64,000 nt of DNA from an uncultured Acetatifactor sp. (GCF_910585425.1 NZ_CAJUCP010000021.1:1-64000), one strand, 5' to 3'. Shown: positions 26,167-35,342, counted from the stretch's first letter. Translations and numbers: made by a program. The notes: a model not told the origin generated them from the sequence alone.

Positions 26167-26613
26167 GTGAATCAGCAAAATAAACAGAAGCAATATAAAG
26201 TAGGTTATACACAAGGTGTATATGACATGTTTCATATTGGACATCTTAACTTAATCAATCGTGCAAAGGAATTTTGCGATTATTTGATTGTAGGTGTAAA
26301 TGCTGATAAACTGGTGCTATCATATAAACATAAGATGCCAGTAATTAATGAGAAAGAGCGACGGATTATTGTCTCTAATATCCGAGCGGTCAATCGGTGT
26401 GTCATTGCTACAACTCTTGATAAGGTTGTGGCATGGAAAGAGCTTCGCTTTAATGCTATTTTTATAGGAGATGATTGGAGGGGGGATGCGCGTTGGATAC
26501 AGACAGAGAAAGAATTGGAGCCATATGGAGTTAGGGTGGTCTACCTTCCATATACTGATAGAATATCTTCTACAATATTGAGACAAGAAAGCGAAAAAAG
26601 AGTTGAGGATTGA
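26167..26613 (+). CDS. tagD: glycerol-3-phosphate cytidylyltransferase
   Basis: 148 residues from GTG at 26167, chosen because GGGAGG lies nine bases upstream; the TTG at 26125 has no ribosome site. The nucleotidyltransferase signature HIGH is in YDMFHIGHLNLINRAK near residue 20, and the CTP-binding end motif is YTDRISSTILR near residue 130. Length fits TagD/GCT enzymes. It makes CDP-glycerol from CTP and glycerol 3-phosphate for the glycerophosphotransferase encoded just upstream. Its stop overlaps the next start in TGATG. Confidence 0.9.
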   Translation: MNQQNKQKQYKVGYTQGVYDMFHIGHLNLINRAKEFCDYLIVGVNADKLVLSYKHKMPVINEKERRIIVSNIRAVNRCVIATTLDKVVAWKELRFNAIFIGDDWRGDARWIQTEKELEPYGVRVVYLPYTDRISSTILRQESEKRVED

Positions 26614-27611
26614 TGATGGCTAGAAAAAAGCATGTTGATTACATAAAGGCTATAGGAATTACACTGGTAATCTTAGGACATATCAATTATGCGAATGATG
26701 TTATTAAAGAGTGGATCTATGCTTTTCATATGCCGTTGTTTTACTTTGCAACGGGGGTGGTCATAAAAAGGGAGAATATAGATTATAATTATTTTATTAA
26801 AAAATTCCAAGGGCTTATTGTGCCATATTTTATTTGGGGGTTCATCTATGCGGGCTGTTCTTTTGGAAGCGCTGTTCGAATTGGATATGGAAGTTATCAT
26901 TCGATATCCAGAGCAGGGAGCCTCACGTCTTTGTGGTTTCTCCCAACAATGTTTATTGGTGTCGTACTTTGTCAGCTTGTCTTTAAAGCATCCCAAAAGG
27001 TATGGATAATAGCTATCATGGCCGTGGGAGCAATTGGGGTGTCCGTGTCTGCTCCTAAAATTGATATTGGATATCCATGGTGTGCGGATGTCTCGCTATT
27101 AGCCGCTGGTTTTATTTTATTTGGCCATTTGTTTGAAAGAATAGCTAATAAAATAATGAATACGAGAGGGTGGGTGCTGCTGTGTATCATAGGTGTTGCA
27201 CTGACATTTACATATAGGTTGAACTCCATTACAGCAAATAGCTATGTACTAATGGCTAATATGAGGATTGGAAATCCCATAGTTTTTCTCATTTCAGCCT
27301 TTGGCGGATGCTTAATGGTATATAGTGTGTCAAGAATACTTGAATGGCTTCCGGTAGATAAGCGACTGCTATCGTTTGTGGGGACAAATACTTTGGTCAT
27401 TTTTGCAGTTCAAAAACCGATAATACATGTGTTTGGAAAATGTTTTGAAGTTATAAGCATGTATTGGCTTATTGAGTTAATAGTAGCGGGAGTTGGGACG
27501 CTGACATGTGCATGCGTTTTAAGTTTCCTAATTGATCGTTTTGCACCGTGTCTTGCTGGGAGGTCAGCTACGGCATATACTAAACTAAGTACAAGGGAAA
27601 AGGGGCATTAA
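26613..27611 (+). CDS. acyltransferase 3-family membrane protein
   Basis: 332 residues from ATG at 26613, overlapping the tagD stop as TGATG; ATG at 26616 is also possible with GAGG seven bases away. About ten membrane helices are seen. The start (HVDYIKAIGITLVILGHIN, then YAFHMPLFYFATGVVIK) is the hallmark of acyltransferase 3/OafA-type and fucose 4-O-acetylase-like proteins, whose N-terminal His is thought to be catalytic. It probably adds acetyl groups to the island's glycan. It is the last gene of the AT-rich island. Confidence 0.85.
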   Translation: MMARKKHVDYIKAIGITLVILGHINYANDVIKEWIYAFHMPLFYFATGVVIKRENIDYNYFIKKFQGLIVPYFIWGFIYAGCSFGSAVRIGYGSYHSISRAGSLTSLWFLPTMFIGVVLCQLVFKASQKVWIIAIMAVGAIGVSVSAPKIDIGYPWCADVSLLAAGFILFGHLFERIANKIMNTRGWVLLCIIGVALTFTYRLNSITANSYVLMANMRIGNPIVFLISAFGGCLMVYSVSRILEWLPVDKRLLSFVGTNTLVIFAVQKPIIHVFGKCFEVISMYWLIELIVAGVGTLTCACVLSFLIDRFAPCLAGRSATAYTKLSTREKGH

Positions 27612-27779
27612 TTCCATTTTGTCAGACAATCTTTCTCCATCGTTTACACAAATCAATACCACCATTTGCCAATTATTTGGATAAAATTGTGGTATATTAA
27701 GAAAATATTAGTTGTTTTTTAAAAAAGAACCTGTTTTGGTAGTAAAGACTGAAAAATAGTGCAAACTGGAAGTGAAATC

Positions 27780-27810
27780 AGTAAAAGGGTCGTTTATCGG
27801 CCCTTTTACT
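27780..27810. terminator. hairpin between glycan island and transposase
   Basis: AGTAAAAGGG and CCCTTTTACT form a 10-bp stem with an 11-base centre. It lies 169 bases after the acyltransferase stop and 3 bases before the convergent transposase stop. The T tract is short, so termination strength is uncertain; it could serve both strands. Confidence 0.5.
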
Positions 27811-27813
27811 GCA

Positions 27814-29172
27814 TTATATCGAGTAGTTTAAAATGGACTTTAACTGTGTCTCTGATAGAAAATAATTCGTAAGCGGGAGATGGAATTTTTCTGACAGATT
27901 ATTGATAAAGTCAAATTTCAGATCCCGGTCTATTGCTTTCTGGTTCATGCTGACGCTGGCCTTCCCGCCTTCCCCGTCCGTGAAGCTGACATATTTCCCG
28001 CTTTCCCCAAAGTCTTTCCTCTTTGCCTGGGAAAGCGTAAGGGACTTCGCTTTTTCCACCATCCTGTTGATTTCATGTTTCTTTTTTGCCGCAAGGGAAG
28101 GGCTGTATGTAAGCAGACGTTTTTCTGTAAGGAAGATTGTCTTCATCTTCCCTTCGTGCAGGATCCCATAGGGAAATCTGTCGATGCAGGACTTATAACG
28201 GTACAGCAGCTTTCCTTTTTTATCCCTCACTTCCTGGAATCCCTGGTCCAGCAGGACCCATGCTTTTTCTTTCTCAGGGAGCATTTTGACCGCTTTTGAG
28301 AACAGATAGCCGTCCCCGGCCTTTTTTGAGAAAGCGATGTTCTCCGCGCAGTTGAGCCCCTTGTCCGCCACATGTATCGTCCTGCCGTCGATATTGTGCT
28401 GTTTTTTCATTTGCGAGACCACTTCCCGCAGGACAGGCTTTTCTGATTCGTTTCCGGGGTACATTTTCATACCGACAGGGACAAGGTTGCTGTCCAGAAG
28501 GAGGCCGAGCCCGACGATGGGATCCTTCCTGTTTTCCTTGCTGGGGCCTTTCATGCGGAAGCCATCCTCCCTGTCGATTTCAAAGAAAAAGTTGGTGCAG
28601 TCGAAGTATGTCCTGTCAGTGGAGATGCCGTAGGCTGCACTGGTCTGTGCCGTGAAGAGCTCGGCAATCTTTTCATAGTTTGCCCCTAAGAAGGAAAGGC
28701 CGTCAAGGAGCTGGTCATAAGAATAATTGCAGGGATGGAAGAGGCTGGGGAGGACTTCATGGAATGTCCTGAGCTTGCTGCAGGGGTTTACGCTCCTGGC
28801 ATAGACCAGGGATGAGAGAAGCCCATAAAGGTCGAACTGGAAATCATTGGTCAGCTTGAAAAGGTCCATGTATTTTTTGACCTTAAGTTTCTCCATGATG
28901 CTTTTCAACGGGAAATAACCCATGTAGATGAGCGGGGAGACGGCAGAGATTTTGGGTGTACCCCCTGCTTTTTTTGCCTGGTTGAGGGAATCGACTTCAG
29001 CCTGGAAGAAGGCGACAGGGTCAGCCATCCCGCCTGCGGTGAGTGTCTCTACTGAACCCAGCGACTTGTAGCATCTGTGGGCAGTCCCCTTTTTTTCATG
29101 GCTGTAAAAGCTCTCATAGATGGCAAGGTAAGTCCGGTTTTTTAACTTTGTTTTCTTAAGAAAATATGCCAT
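27814..29172 (-). pseudogene. IS1634-type transposase with internal deletion
   Basis: 452 residues from ATG at 29172 (GGAGG eight bases upstream). The first catalytic Asp region (TDRTYFDCTNFFFEI near residue 190) and the second (TIHVADKGLNCAENI near residue 270) fit the IS1634/IS4-like DDE transposases. The chain then runs to KAIDRDLKFD near residue 418 and jumps straight to FINNLSEKFHLPLTNYF, which looks like the family's normal C-terminal end. The expected region with the third catalytic residue (a WRIEESF-type motif) and roughly 100 residues around it are missing without a frame change. The element is therefore probably inactive. It marks the right border of the AT-rich island and its GC content matches the host rather than the island. 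I could not define terminal inverted repeats. Confidence 0.75.
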
Positions 29173-29251
29173 AATCCCGTCCTCCAAATATAACACCACT
29201 AACACCATCATTATAACACAGAAAAAATAATTTTGCAAGCCCCAGGAGCAA

Positions 29252-29281
29252 TAAAAAAAGCCTTATTTCTAGGCTTTCAAG
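29252..29281 (-). terminator. minus-strand terminator upstream of transposase gene
   Basis: On the minus strand AAAGCCT, seven bases, AGGCTTT, then a T-rich tail. It would block read-through into the transposase from the right, as is common for insertion sequences. Confidence 0.55.
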
Positions 29282-29405
29282 AGGGTTTTGGGTGTCGGTC
29301 TGCTCCTAAAGATTATGATGCTAACTTCTAAACACGGGGCTTTATTCAGCTCGCCGCTGCGCTAGAACGCTAGGCGTCAACAACAACTGGCTCATAACAG
29401 AATCT

Positions 29406-29439
29406 TTCTGCATATAATCGTACCGCTTTATATGCAGAA
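29406..29439. repeat. 11-bp hairpin in the transposase/AAA-ATPase intergenic region
   Basis: TTCTGCATATA and TATATGCAGAA form a perfect 11-bp stem with a 12-base loop. A smaller CTGCAT/ATGCAG hairpin follows at about 29451-29467. They lie in the 414-base gap 29173-29586. Function is unknown; a footprint of the insertion sequence or an operator is possible. Confidence 0.6.
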
Positions 29440-29525
29440 TGCCCACTGCATCTGCATAAAAACATGCAGGACGTATGGTTTGAGGAGATGCCGAGGGAGC
29501 TCGAAATCCAAAGAAACCTGATTCT

Positions 29526-29554
29526 TTGTCTTGCGAATCCCCCTGTTTTATGTT
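29526..29554 (+). promoter_or_regulatory. candidate promoter of the first AAA-ATPase/nuclease gene
   Basis: TTGTCT (29526-29531), 17 bases, TATGTT (29549-29554), 33 bases before ATG 29587. It differs from the shared promoter of the two paralogues at 50976 and 54206. Confidence 0.4.
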
Positions 29555-29586
29555 ACCCTGAAACCAGTAAAGAAGGAGGGCTGTCA

Positions 29587-31176
29587 ATGGAACACGGTCA
29601 GTACGTCAATCCCGGCAACAGCGGGTTCCAAGTAATCCTGAACTCCGAATATATCGACAAGACCGGCCTGATTGGGCAGATGAACAGCCGAATCGGCAGC
29701 TCCGAGGGATTGGTGTGCGTCAGCAGGCCCCGCAGATTCGGAAAGTCATATGCGGCCAAGATGCTATGTGCCTATTATGACAGTTCCTGCGATTCCCGGG
29801 TGCTCTTCGATGGCAGAGCGATATCAAAGATGGACGGATATGCAGAGCATATGAACAGCTACAATGTAATCTGCTTTGATGCCACCGGCTTCCTTTCGGA
29901 TATCCTGCAGCGGCACGGAGCTTTACACGAGATTGCTGCGATGATTCCAAATGCGATACAAAAAGACCTGGTGGCGCTCTACCCCTATCTGGCCCCGGAA
30001 TCCACGCTGGCAGACTGCCTGCTGCGCTGTGTCGAGAAGGAAGAGAAGAAATTCATCTTTATCATTGATGAATGGGATGCAGTAATCCGGGAAGCCGGGC
30101 CGGAGACACAGAGAGCCTACCTGAACCTGCTGAGGGGCTGGTTCAAGAACATCAGCTTTACCCCGAAAGTGGTGGCAGCAGCCTATTTGACGGGCATCCT
30201 TCCTATCAAAAAGGATGGCTCCCAGTCTGCCATTTCCGATTTTATAGAGTATCCGATCCTCTATCCGGACGGCTTCGCGGAATATACCGGGTTCACGGCC
30301 AGGGAGGTTCAGGAGCTTTGCCGGGAGCATGGACTGAATTTTGAGGAGTTCAGGGCATGGTATGATGGGTATGATTTTCCTGACTGCGGGCCGATTTATA
30401 ACCCATACTCGGTGATGCGCGCTGTCAGGGACAGAAAGTGCAGGTCATACTGGCAGCGGACATCGGCAGCGGAATCCCTGTTTACCTATATCAACATGGA
30501 TTTCGAAGGGCTGCAGGAGCTGATTGCCCGCCTGATTGCCGGAGAAGAAATCGAAGTGGACACGGACGGCTTCGAGAACGATTTTGAGAGCTTCAAGAGC
30601 AAAGATGACGTGCTGACCCTGCTGATTCATCTCGGATATCTGACCTATCATGAGGACGAAAAGACAGTGGACATTCCCAATGAAGAGGTCAGAATCGAGT
30701 TCAATAAAATTTTGAAGGGAACGAACACAAACGCAAAATGGATTTGGCTGATTCAGAAATCCAAGCAGCTCATAGAAGATACGATTGCGGGAGACAGCGG
30801 CAAAGTCGCGCAGGCAATATCAGAGGTACGCGATACACAATATGCCCCCACCTTCTACAATGACGAGCAGTCGCTGAGATATGTGGTGAAGTTCGCGTAT
30901 ATAGCTGCGGTTGACCAATATATGAAGGTAGAGGAGCTACCGTCCGGACATGGCATTGCAGACATTGTCTACATCCCCAAAAGGCGTTCGCCACTGCCCG
31001 CGCTGATTGTCGAGCTAAAGTGGAACAAGTCGGCTGAGGGAGCCATAGGGCAGATAAAGGACAGGAACTATCCCGCTGTGATACGGGAATACGAAGGGGC
31101 GGCCGTTTTAGTCGGCATCAATTACGACCCTGAGAAGAAAGAGCATACCTGTGAAATCGAAAGGCTCCACATATAA
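29587..31176 (+). CDS. AAA-ATPase-like / PD-(D/E)XK nuclease family protein, paralogue 1
   Basis: 529 residues from ATG at 29587 with AGGAGG before it; the longer frame has no ribosome site. The N-terminal domain has the family hallmark YVNPGNSGF, Walker A-like SRPRRFGKSYAAKML near residue 45 and Walker B-like FIFIIDEWDAV near residue 160. The C-terminal domain has the PD-(D/E)XK pattern in GIADIVYIP and IVELKWNKSAEG near residues 460-485, with Asp and ExK residues intact. The family (AAA-ATPase_like plus PDDEXK_9) is abundant and often multicopy in gut Bacteroidetes and Clostridia; its function is not established. This copy is clearly diverged from the two at 50976 and 54206 but has exactly the same length. 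Confidence 0.88.
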   Translation: MEHGQYVNPGNSGFQVILNSEYIDKTGLIGQMNSRIGSSEGLVCVSRPRRFGKSYAAKMLCAYYDSSCDSRVLFDGRAISKMDGYAEHMNSYNVICFDATGFLSDILQRHGALHEIAAMIPNAIQKDLVALYPYLAPESTLADCLLRCVEKEEKKFIFIIDEWDAVIREAGPETQRAYLNLLRGWFKNISFTPKVVAAAYLTGILPIKKDGSQSAISDFIEYPILYPDGFAEYTGFTAREVQELCREHGLNFEEFRAWYDGYDFPDCGPIYNPYSVMRAVRDRKCRSYWQRTSAAESLFTYINMDFEGLQELIARLIAGEEIEVDTDGFENDFESFKSKDDVLTLLIHLGYLTYHEDEKTVDIPNEEVRIEFNKILKGTNTNAKWIWLIQKSKQLIEDTIAGDSGKVAQAISEVRDTQYAPTFYNDEQSLRYVVKFAYIAAVDQYMKVEELPSGHGIADIVYIPKRRSPLPALIVELKWNKSAEGAIGQIKDRNYPAVIREYEGAAVLVGINYDPEKKEHTCEIERLHI

Positions 31177-31232
31177 GCAAGATCGACGAAGACCCTGGAA
31201 AAGAACGGCACATGGAAAGTTAGGAGGTATGT

Positions 31233-32549
31233 ATGGAACCTGACATGACACTCAGAGAGAAACTGAAAGGCAAGGAACTGAAGGCATTCTGCTTCTTTTC
31301 CATGGCAATGCTGTTCGTGGCGGCCATGGCCGGCATGGTCCGGGAAGGGCAGGGGCCGCTGTCCCTGGTCCGGGGCCTGTGGACTATCGTAATCTCCCGG
31401 GACGCGCTGATTACGGACTACTTCGAGCTGACAGGCCACGGGGCCGCTTTCCTGAACGGCGTGCTGGTGATGGGCATGGGGATGTGGCTGCTGTGCAGGG
31501 AGAAGGTCAAATTCACCGGGCTAACCATGGCGGCGGTCTTCATCAACGTGGGCTACGGCTTCTGGGGAAAGAATCCTGTGAACATCCTGCCCATCCTCTT
31601 CGGCACGTCCGCCTATGCCCTGGTCCACGGCGCGCAGTTGAGCAGGTACATCTATACGGGGTTCTTCGGCACCAGCCTGGCGCCCCTGGTGACGGAGCTG
31701 GTGTACGAGCTGCCCTTCGACTGGAGGGTGAACCTGCTGATATCCATAGCGGCAGGGATGGCGATCGGCTTCATCCTTCCCGGCCTTTCAGTACATACGG
31801 CCTCCATGCACATGGGCTATAACCTGTTCAACGTAGGATTCTCGGCGGGCATACTGGCCTTCGTGATCGTCTGCGTGCTGAAGTCCTTCGGCATAGAGAG
31901 CGAGTCCGTGATGATCTGGCGGGAGGGGAGGCCCCTGTGGATCGGGGTGGGGCTGTATGGGTATTTCCTGCTGACTTTTCTGTATGGGCTGTACCTAAGC
32001 GGGTGGAAATGGAAGGGCATAGGGAAAGTGTGGAAGCATCCGGGCCGGGCGGTGGCGGATTTCGTCCTCATGGAGGGCGAGGGGAACACGCTGATGAACA
32101 TGGCCCTTATGGGGGCGCTCTGCACCACCTACATCTGTCTGGTAGGGGGCGACCTCTCCGGGCCGGTGGTGGGCGCTGTCCTGACGGCCTTCGGCTTCTC
32201 CGCCTTCGGTGCCCATGTGCGCAACTATCTGCCGGTGCTTGGCGGCGTGTTCCTGTCCACCTTCCTGAACCGCTTTTCGCTCACCACGCCCGGCGTGCAG
32301 CTGGCTTCGGTCTTTGCGGTGGGGCTGGCGCCCATCGCGGGCCGCTTCGGCATAGTGCCCGGAATCCTGGCCGGCATGCTCCACACGGCCATCGTCATGT
32401 GCACCTCCCAGATGTACGGGGGGCTGAACCTGTACAACAACGGATTCAGCGCGGGCTGGGTGGCCATCATCATGGTGCCCGCCATAGAGAGCATCCTGAT
32501 GGAATACGAGCGGCGGAAGCGCCCGGCTGGAGATCATAAACGCGTCTGA
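31233..32549 (+). CDS. DUF1576 family membrane protein
   Basis: 438 residues; ATG 31233 has AGGAGG five bases upstream. About ten to twelve membrane helices are seen, in two similar halves: FGTSAYALVHGAQLSRY near residue 130 and later PVLGGVFLSTFLNRFSLTTP near residue 335. This matches the DUF1576 family, a polytopic membrane protein of unknown function found mainly in Firmicutes. The C-terminus is short and basic. It is followed after a structured 152-base gap by a small soluble protein gene, and precedes the AraC/gmd region. Confidence 0.8.
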   Translation: MEPDMTLREKLKGKELKAFCFFSMAMLFVAAMAGMVREGQGPLSLVRGLWTIVISRDALITDYFELTGHGAAFLNGVLVMGMGMWLLCREKVKFTGLTMAAVFINVGYGFWGKNPVNILPILFGTSAYALVHGAQLSRYIYTGFFGTSLAPLVTELVYELPFDWRVNLLISIAAGMAIGFILPGLSVHTASMHMGYNLFNVGFSAGILAFVIVCVLKSFGIESESVMIWREGRPLWIGVGLYGYFLLTFLYGLYLSGWKWKGIGKVWKHPGRAVADFVLMEGEGNTLMNMALMGALCTTYICLVGGDLSGPVVGAVLTAFGFSAFGAHVRNYLPVLGGVFLSTFLNRFSLTTPGVQLASVFAVGLAPIAGRFGIVPGILAGMLHTAIVMCTSQMYGGLNLYNNGFSAGWVAIIMVPAIESILMEYERRKRPAGDHKRV

Positions 32550-32581
32550 AAACCTTTCATATGGACGGTCAGGCCGCGAAA

Positions 32582-32637
32582 GCGCACGAGAGAAAATTTC
32601 ATGAGTGTACTTTTGAAAGAAATTTTCTCTCCTGGGA
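32582..32637. repeat. long intercistronic hairpin downstream of DUF1576 gene
   Basis: GAGAGAAAATTTC (32588-32600) and GAAATTTTCTCTC (32619-32631) form a perfect 13-bp stem around an 18-base loop, and outer AGCGCA/TGCGCT bases can extend it. Smaller hairpins (AAGGG/CCCTT and CGCTG/CAGCG) follow before the ATG at 32702. No clear T tract is present, so it may be an mRNA-processing or stability element rather than a terminator. Confidence 0.6.
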
Positions 32638-32701
32638 GTGCGCTGAAGGGACTTGACCCTTTAGCGCTGTGGTGCAGCGACTTTAAAAGGAGAGAAGGAA
32701 A

Positions 32702-33055
32702 ATGCTTGAGGAACAGAGGAAAATCGTAAGGATCACAGCGGAGCTGACCATGTTCTTCCTGGAGGTCGGGGCCGGGAACATCAGCTCCCATGTGGAGGTC
32801 GAGGGCAGTGTGGGAAAGATAAACTTCCGCGCGGACTATCGCCCGGGCTGTGAGGATAAGCTCAGGGAGATGGAAAAATGCCTCAGCGAGCAGCGAAACG
32901 ACGGCATCGAGGACATCTACTGGGAGCTGGCGGGCAGCGGGAACCATGGGCAGACCAGCCAGCTGATGCTGGTGGGCATGATGGTGGACCGGGCGGAGGT
33001 CAGGGTGCAGGACGGCTTTGTGGATCTGACTTTGTATAAGGAGCTGCGGGAGTAG
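32702..33055 (+). CDS. small soluble protein of unknown function, linked to DUF1576
   Basis: 117 residues; ATG 32702 has AGGAGAGAAGGAAA upstream. No family is recognised. The sequence is acidic, alternates predicted strands and helices, and contains an Arg-Pro-Gly-Cys turn (DYRPGCEDKLREMEKCL) near residue 45 with two Cys residues nine apart. No signal peptide or membrane helix is present. Its position behind a DUF1576 gene, across a structured spacer, suggests co-expression with that membrane protein. It ends nine bases before the convergent AraC gene stop. Confidence 0.7.
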   Translation: MLEEQRKIVRITAELTMFFLEVGAGNISSHVEVEGSVGKINFRADYRPGCEDKLREMEKCLSEQRNDGIEDIYWELAGSGNHGQTSQLMLVGMMVDRAEVRVQDGFVDLTLYKELRE

Positions 33056-33064
33056 GGGAAGGAA

Positions 33065-33928
33065 TCACCACATCCTCCGGTACTCCCCCGGCGCCACCCC
33101 CTCCACCTTCTTGAACACCCGGCTGAAGTACCCGGGCTCCGGGATGCCCACCTCCCGGCCCACGGCCTCCACGGTGAGGTCCGAGAAGCGCAGCAGCCGC
33201 TTTGCGCGGGTGACCCGGAGCTGGTCCAGGTATCCCAGCACCGTGACGCCGAACTGCTCCCGGAAGGTGCGGGAGAGGTAGAATTTGTTGATATAGAACC
33301 GGCCTGCCAGTTGGTCCAAGGTGATATGCTCCTGATAGTGTTCCTCCAGATAGGATTTGACGTACTGGAGGGACTGCTTTTTCGAGGAGGTCTGGGAGCG
33401 GTTCTCCGGGTGCCAGCTCTGGGCCATGACACAGGTCAGGAGGCAGGTGATCTTCTCATTGATGCGCATGTCCCGGATATAGTCCTCCGAGCCCGCCAGG
33501 GCCAGGAGCTCGGTGAGCAGGCCGGAGAAAGCGGAGGTGCCGTCTCCCCCGGCAATCACAGGCCCGCCGCCCCTCTGGACATATTTTTCGTAGATTCCGC
33601 CCATACTGGAACCATAGAAATGAATCCATTTCAGTGACCACAGATCGTCTTCGGACGAGCTCTGTGCATAGGGCTTCCTGCAATCGATGAAAGCGCAGTC
33701 TCCGGGCAGGAGGGGGTAGGTCTGGCCCTCGTAGACAAGCTTTCCTGAGCCTGCCGCCACCAGGAAGAACAGGAAAGAGCGCAGCCCCAGGCGGCTGTTG
33801 ACATGGGGCTTCAGGGCGCGCAGCTCCCCGGCCTCCTGCAGGTAGAGGAGGTTGGCCTTGGCAAAGGGGGAGGCTGTGTATATGATGCGGTTGGACTGGA
33901 CGGAAGTTCCCTGGAACATGTGATCCAT
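33065..33928 (-). CDS. AraC-family transcriptional regulator
   Basis: 287 residues from ATG at 33928, with AGGAGG six bases upstream; the long upstream extension of the frame covers the gmd promoter and is not credible. The N-terminal 130 residues form an AraC-type cupin domain (LVYEGQTYPLLPGDCAFID). The C-terminal DNA-binding part has ITLDQLAGRFYINKFYLSRTF and VEAVGREVGIPEPGYFSRVF. It is transcribed away from gmd across a 188-base region. It could control gmd or an unlinked sugar operon; nothing in the sequence decides this. Confidence 0.88.
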   Translation of the reverse strand: MDHMFQGTSVQSNRIIYTASPFAKANLLYLQEAGELRALKPHVNSRLGLRSFLFFLVAAGSGKLVYEGQTYPLLPGDCAFIDCRKPYAQSSSEDDLWSLKWIHFYGSSMGGIYEKYVQRGGGPVIAGGDGTSAFSGLLTELLALAGSEDYIRDMRINEKITCLLTCVMAQSWHPENRSQTSSKKQSLQYVKSYLEEHYQEHITLDQLAGRFYINKFYLSRTFREQFGVTVLGYLDQLRVTRAKRLLRFSDLTVEAVGREVGIPEPGYFSRVFKKVEGVAPGEYRRMW

Positions 33929-34021
33929 AGCTGTCCTCCTGTAAGCGGCTTCGTGACAGGGTGCCGAAAATAAGTCTATCACAAAAGTCAAGATTGTACA
34001 AGACTCCCGCAATATCCTGAA

Positions 34022-34050
34022 TTGTAAAGGCAGGGGATTTTCCATATAAT
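34022..34050 (+). promoter_or_regulatory. sigma-A-type promoter of gmd
   Basis: TTGTAA (34022-34027), 17 bases and a perfect TATAAT (34045-34050), 66 bases before the gmd ATG. Confidence 0.7.
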
Positions 34051-34116
34051 AATGGGACAGACTGGGCGCAGGATACGGCGCCCTGAAAGCACAGACCCCG
34101 AAAGGAGCAGATAAAT

Positions 34117-35175
34117 ATGGGAAAGACAGCACTGATCACAGGCATCACCGGACAGGACGGATCCTACCTGGCAGAGTTCCTCTTAGAGAAGGGCTATGCG
34201 GTGCACGGCATCATCCGCCGGGCCTCCCTGCCCAATACAGCCCGCATCGACCACCTGATCGCGGCCAGATCGATCACCCTCCACGAGGGCGATCTGTCGG
34301 ATTCCTCCTCCCTGATTCGCGTCATCAATATCGTCCAGCCGGACGAAATCTATAACCTGGCGGCCCAGAGCCATGTGCAGGTGAGCTTCGACGTGCCGGA
34401 GTATTCCGGGGACGTGGACGCCATCGGCGTGCTGCGCATTTTGGAGGCGGTGCGCATCCTGGGCCTGATCGGAAAGACGAAGATTTACCAGGCATCCACC
34501 TCCGAGCTCTACGGCAAGGTGGAGGAGGTGCCCCAGAGCGAGACCACGCCCTTCCACCCCTACAGCCCTTACGCCGTGGCCAAGCAGTACGGCTTCTGGA
34601 TCGTGAAGGAATACAGAGAGGCCTACGGCATGTTCGCCGCCAACGGCATCCTGTTCAACCATGAGTCCGAGCGCCGTGGCGAGAACTTCGTCACCCGCAA
34701 GATCACTTTGGCCGCCGGCCGCATCGCCGAGGGGGTGCAGGACCATCTGGAGCTGGGGAACCTGGAGTCCAAGAGGGACTGGGGTTATGCCAGGGACTAT
34801 GTGGAATGCATGTGGCTGATGCTGCAGCAGGAGAAGCCGGAGGACTTCGTCATCGCCACGGGCATCCAGCATACGGTGCGGGACTTCACGGAGAAGGCCT
34901 TCGCCGCCAACGGCATCACTATCCGCTGGGAGGGAAGCGGCCTGGAGGAGAAGGGGTATGACGTCGCCACAGGGAAGATGCTGGTCTGCGTGAATCCCCA
35001 GTGGTTCCGGCCCACGGATGTGGACAACCTGTTGGGCGACCCCACCAAGGCGAGGACTGTGCTGGGATGGAATCCCCAGGCCACCAGCTATGAACGGCTG
35101 ATAGAGATCATGGCAGAGCATGACAGGATTCTGGCCAGACGGGAGAAGGCCGTGTATATGGCAGGCTGCCGCTAG
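34117..35175 (+). CDS. gmd: GDP-mannose 4,6-dehydratase
   Basis: 352 residues; ATG 34117 follows AAAGGAGCAGATAAAT. It converts GDP-mannose to GDP-4-keto-6-deoxymannose in the cytoplasm. The NAD(P)-binding motif GITGQDGSYLAE is at residue 9, the catalytic YAVAKQYGFW (Tyr and Lys of the short-chain dehydrogenase fold) near residue 155 and the Gmd signature NHESERRGENFVTRKIT near residue 185. Length is normal. Fcl, which completes GDP-fucose synthesis, is encoded 478 bases downstream with one small unrelated gene between. GDP-fucose may feed a capsule or the surface glycan made by the island at 17-27 kb. Confidence 0.96.
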   Translation: MGKTALITGITGQDGSYLAEFLLEKGYAVHGIIRRASLPNTARIDHLIAARSITLHEGDLSDSSSLIRVINIVQPDEIYNLAAQSHVQVSFDVPEYSGDVDAIGVLRILEAVRILGLIGKTKIYQASTSELYGKVEEVPQSETTPFHPYSPYAVAKQYGFWIVKEYREAYGMFAANGILFNHESERRGENFVTRKITLAAGRIAEGVQDHLELGNLESKRDWGYARDYVECMWLMLQQEKPEDFVIATGIQHTVRDFTEKAFAANGITIRWEGSGLEEKGYDVATGKMLVCVNPQWFRPTDVDNLLGDPTKARTVLGWNPQATSYERLIEIMAEHDRILARREKAVYMAGCR

Positions 35176-35342
35176 TGCACTGGTGCATGATTCCCGAGTG
35201 ATCAGTGCTTGATGGCCGCACCAGGACAAGGCGGAGGACGACAACGCAGCACTGGGGTGGACAGCGAGTGCTGATTGCTCAAGGATTCATGCATCGGGGC
35301 ACATGCCGCGGCGGCCATATCGGAATTCGTGAAGGAAATCTT

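Noticed and set aside
27720..29330. Terminal inverted repeats of the IS1634-type element
   Set aside because: A GTTTTGG-containing segment occurs near both ends, but in direct rather than inverted orientation and with poor identity, so I could not define the element's ends.
34183..35244. Minus-strand frame of 353 codons opposite gmd
   Set aside because: Gmd is unmistakable on the plus strand; the antisense translation has no recognisable motif.
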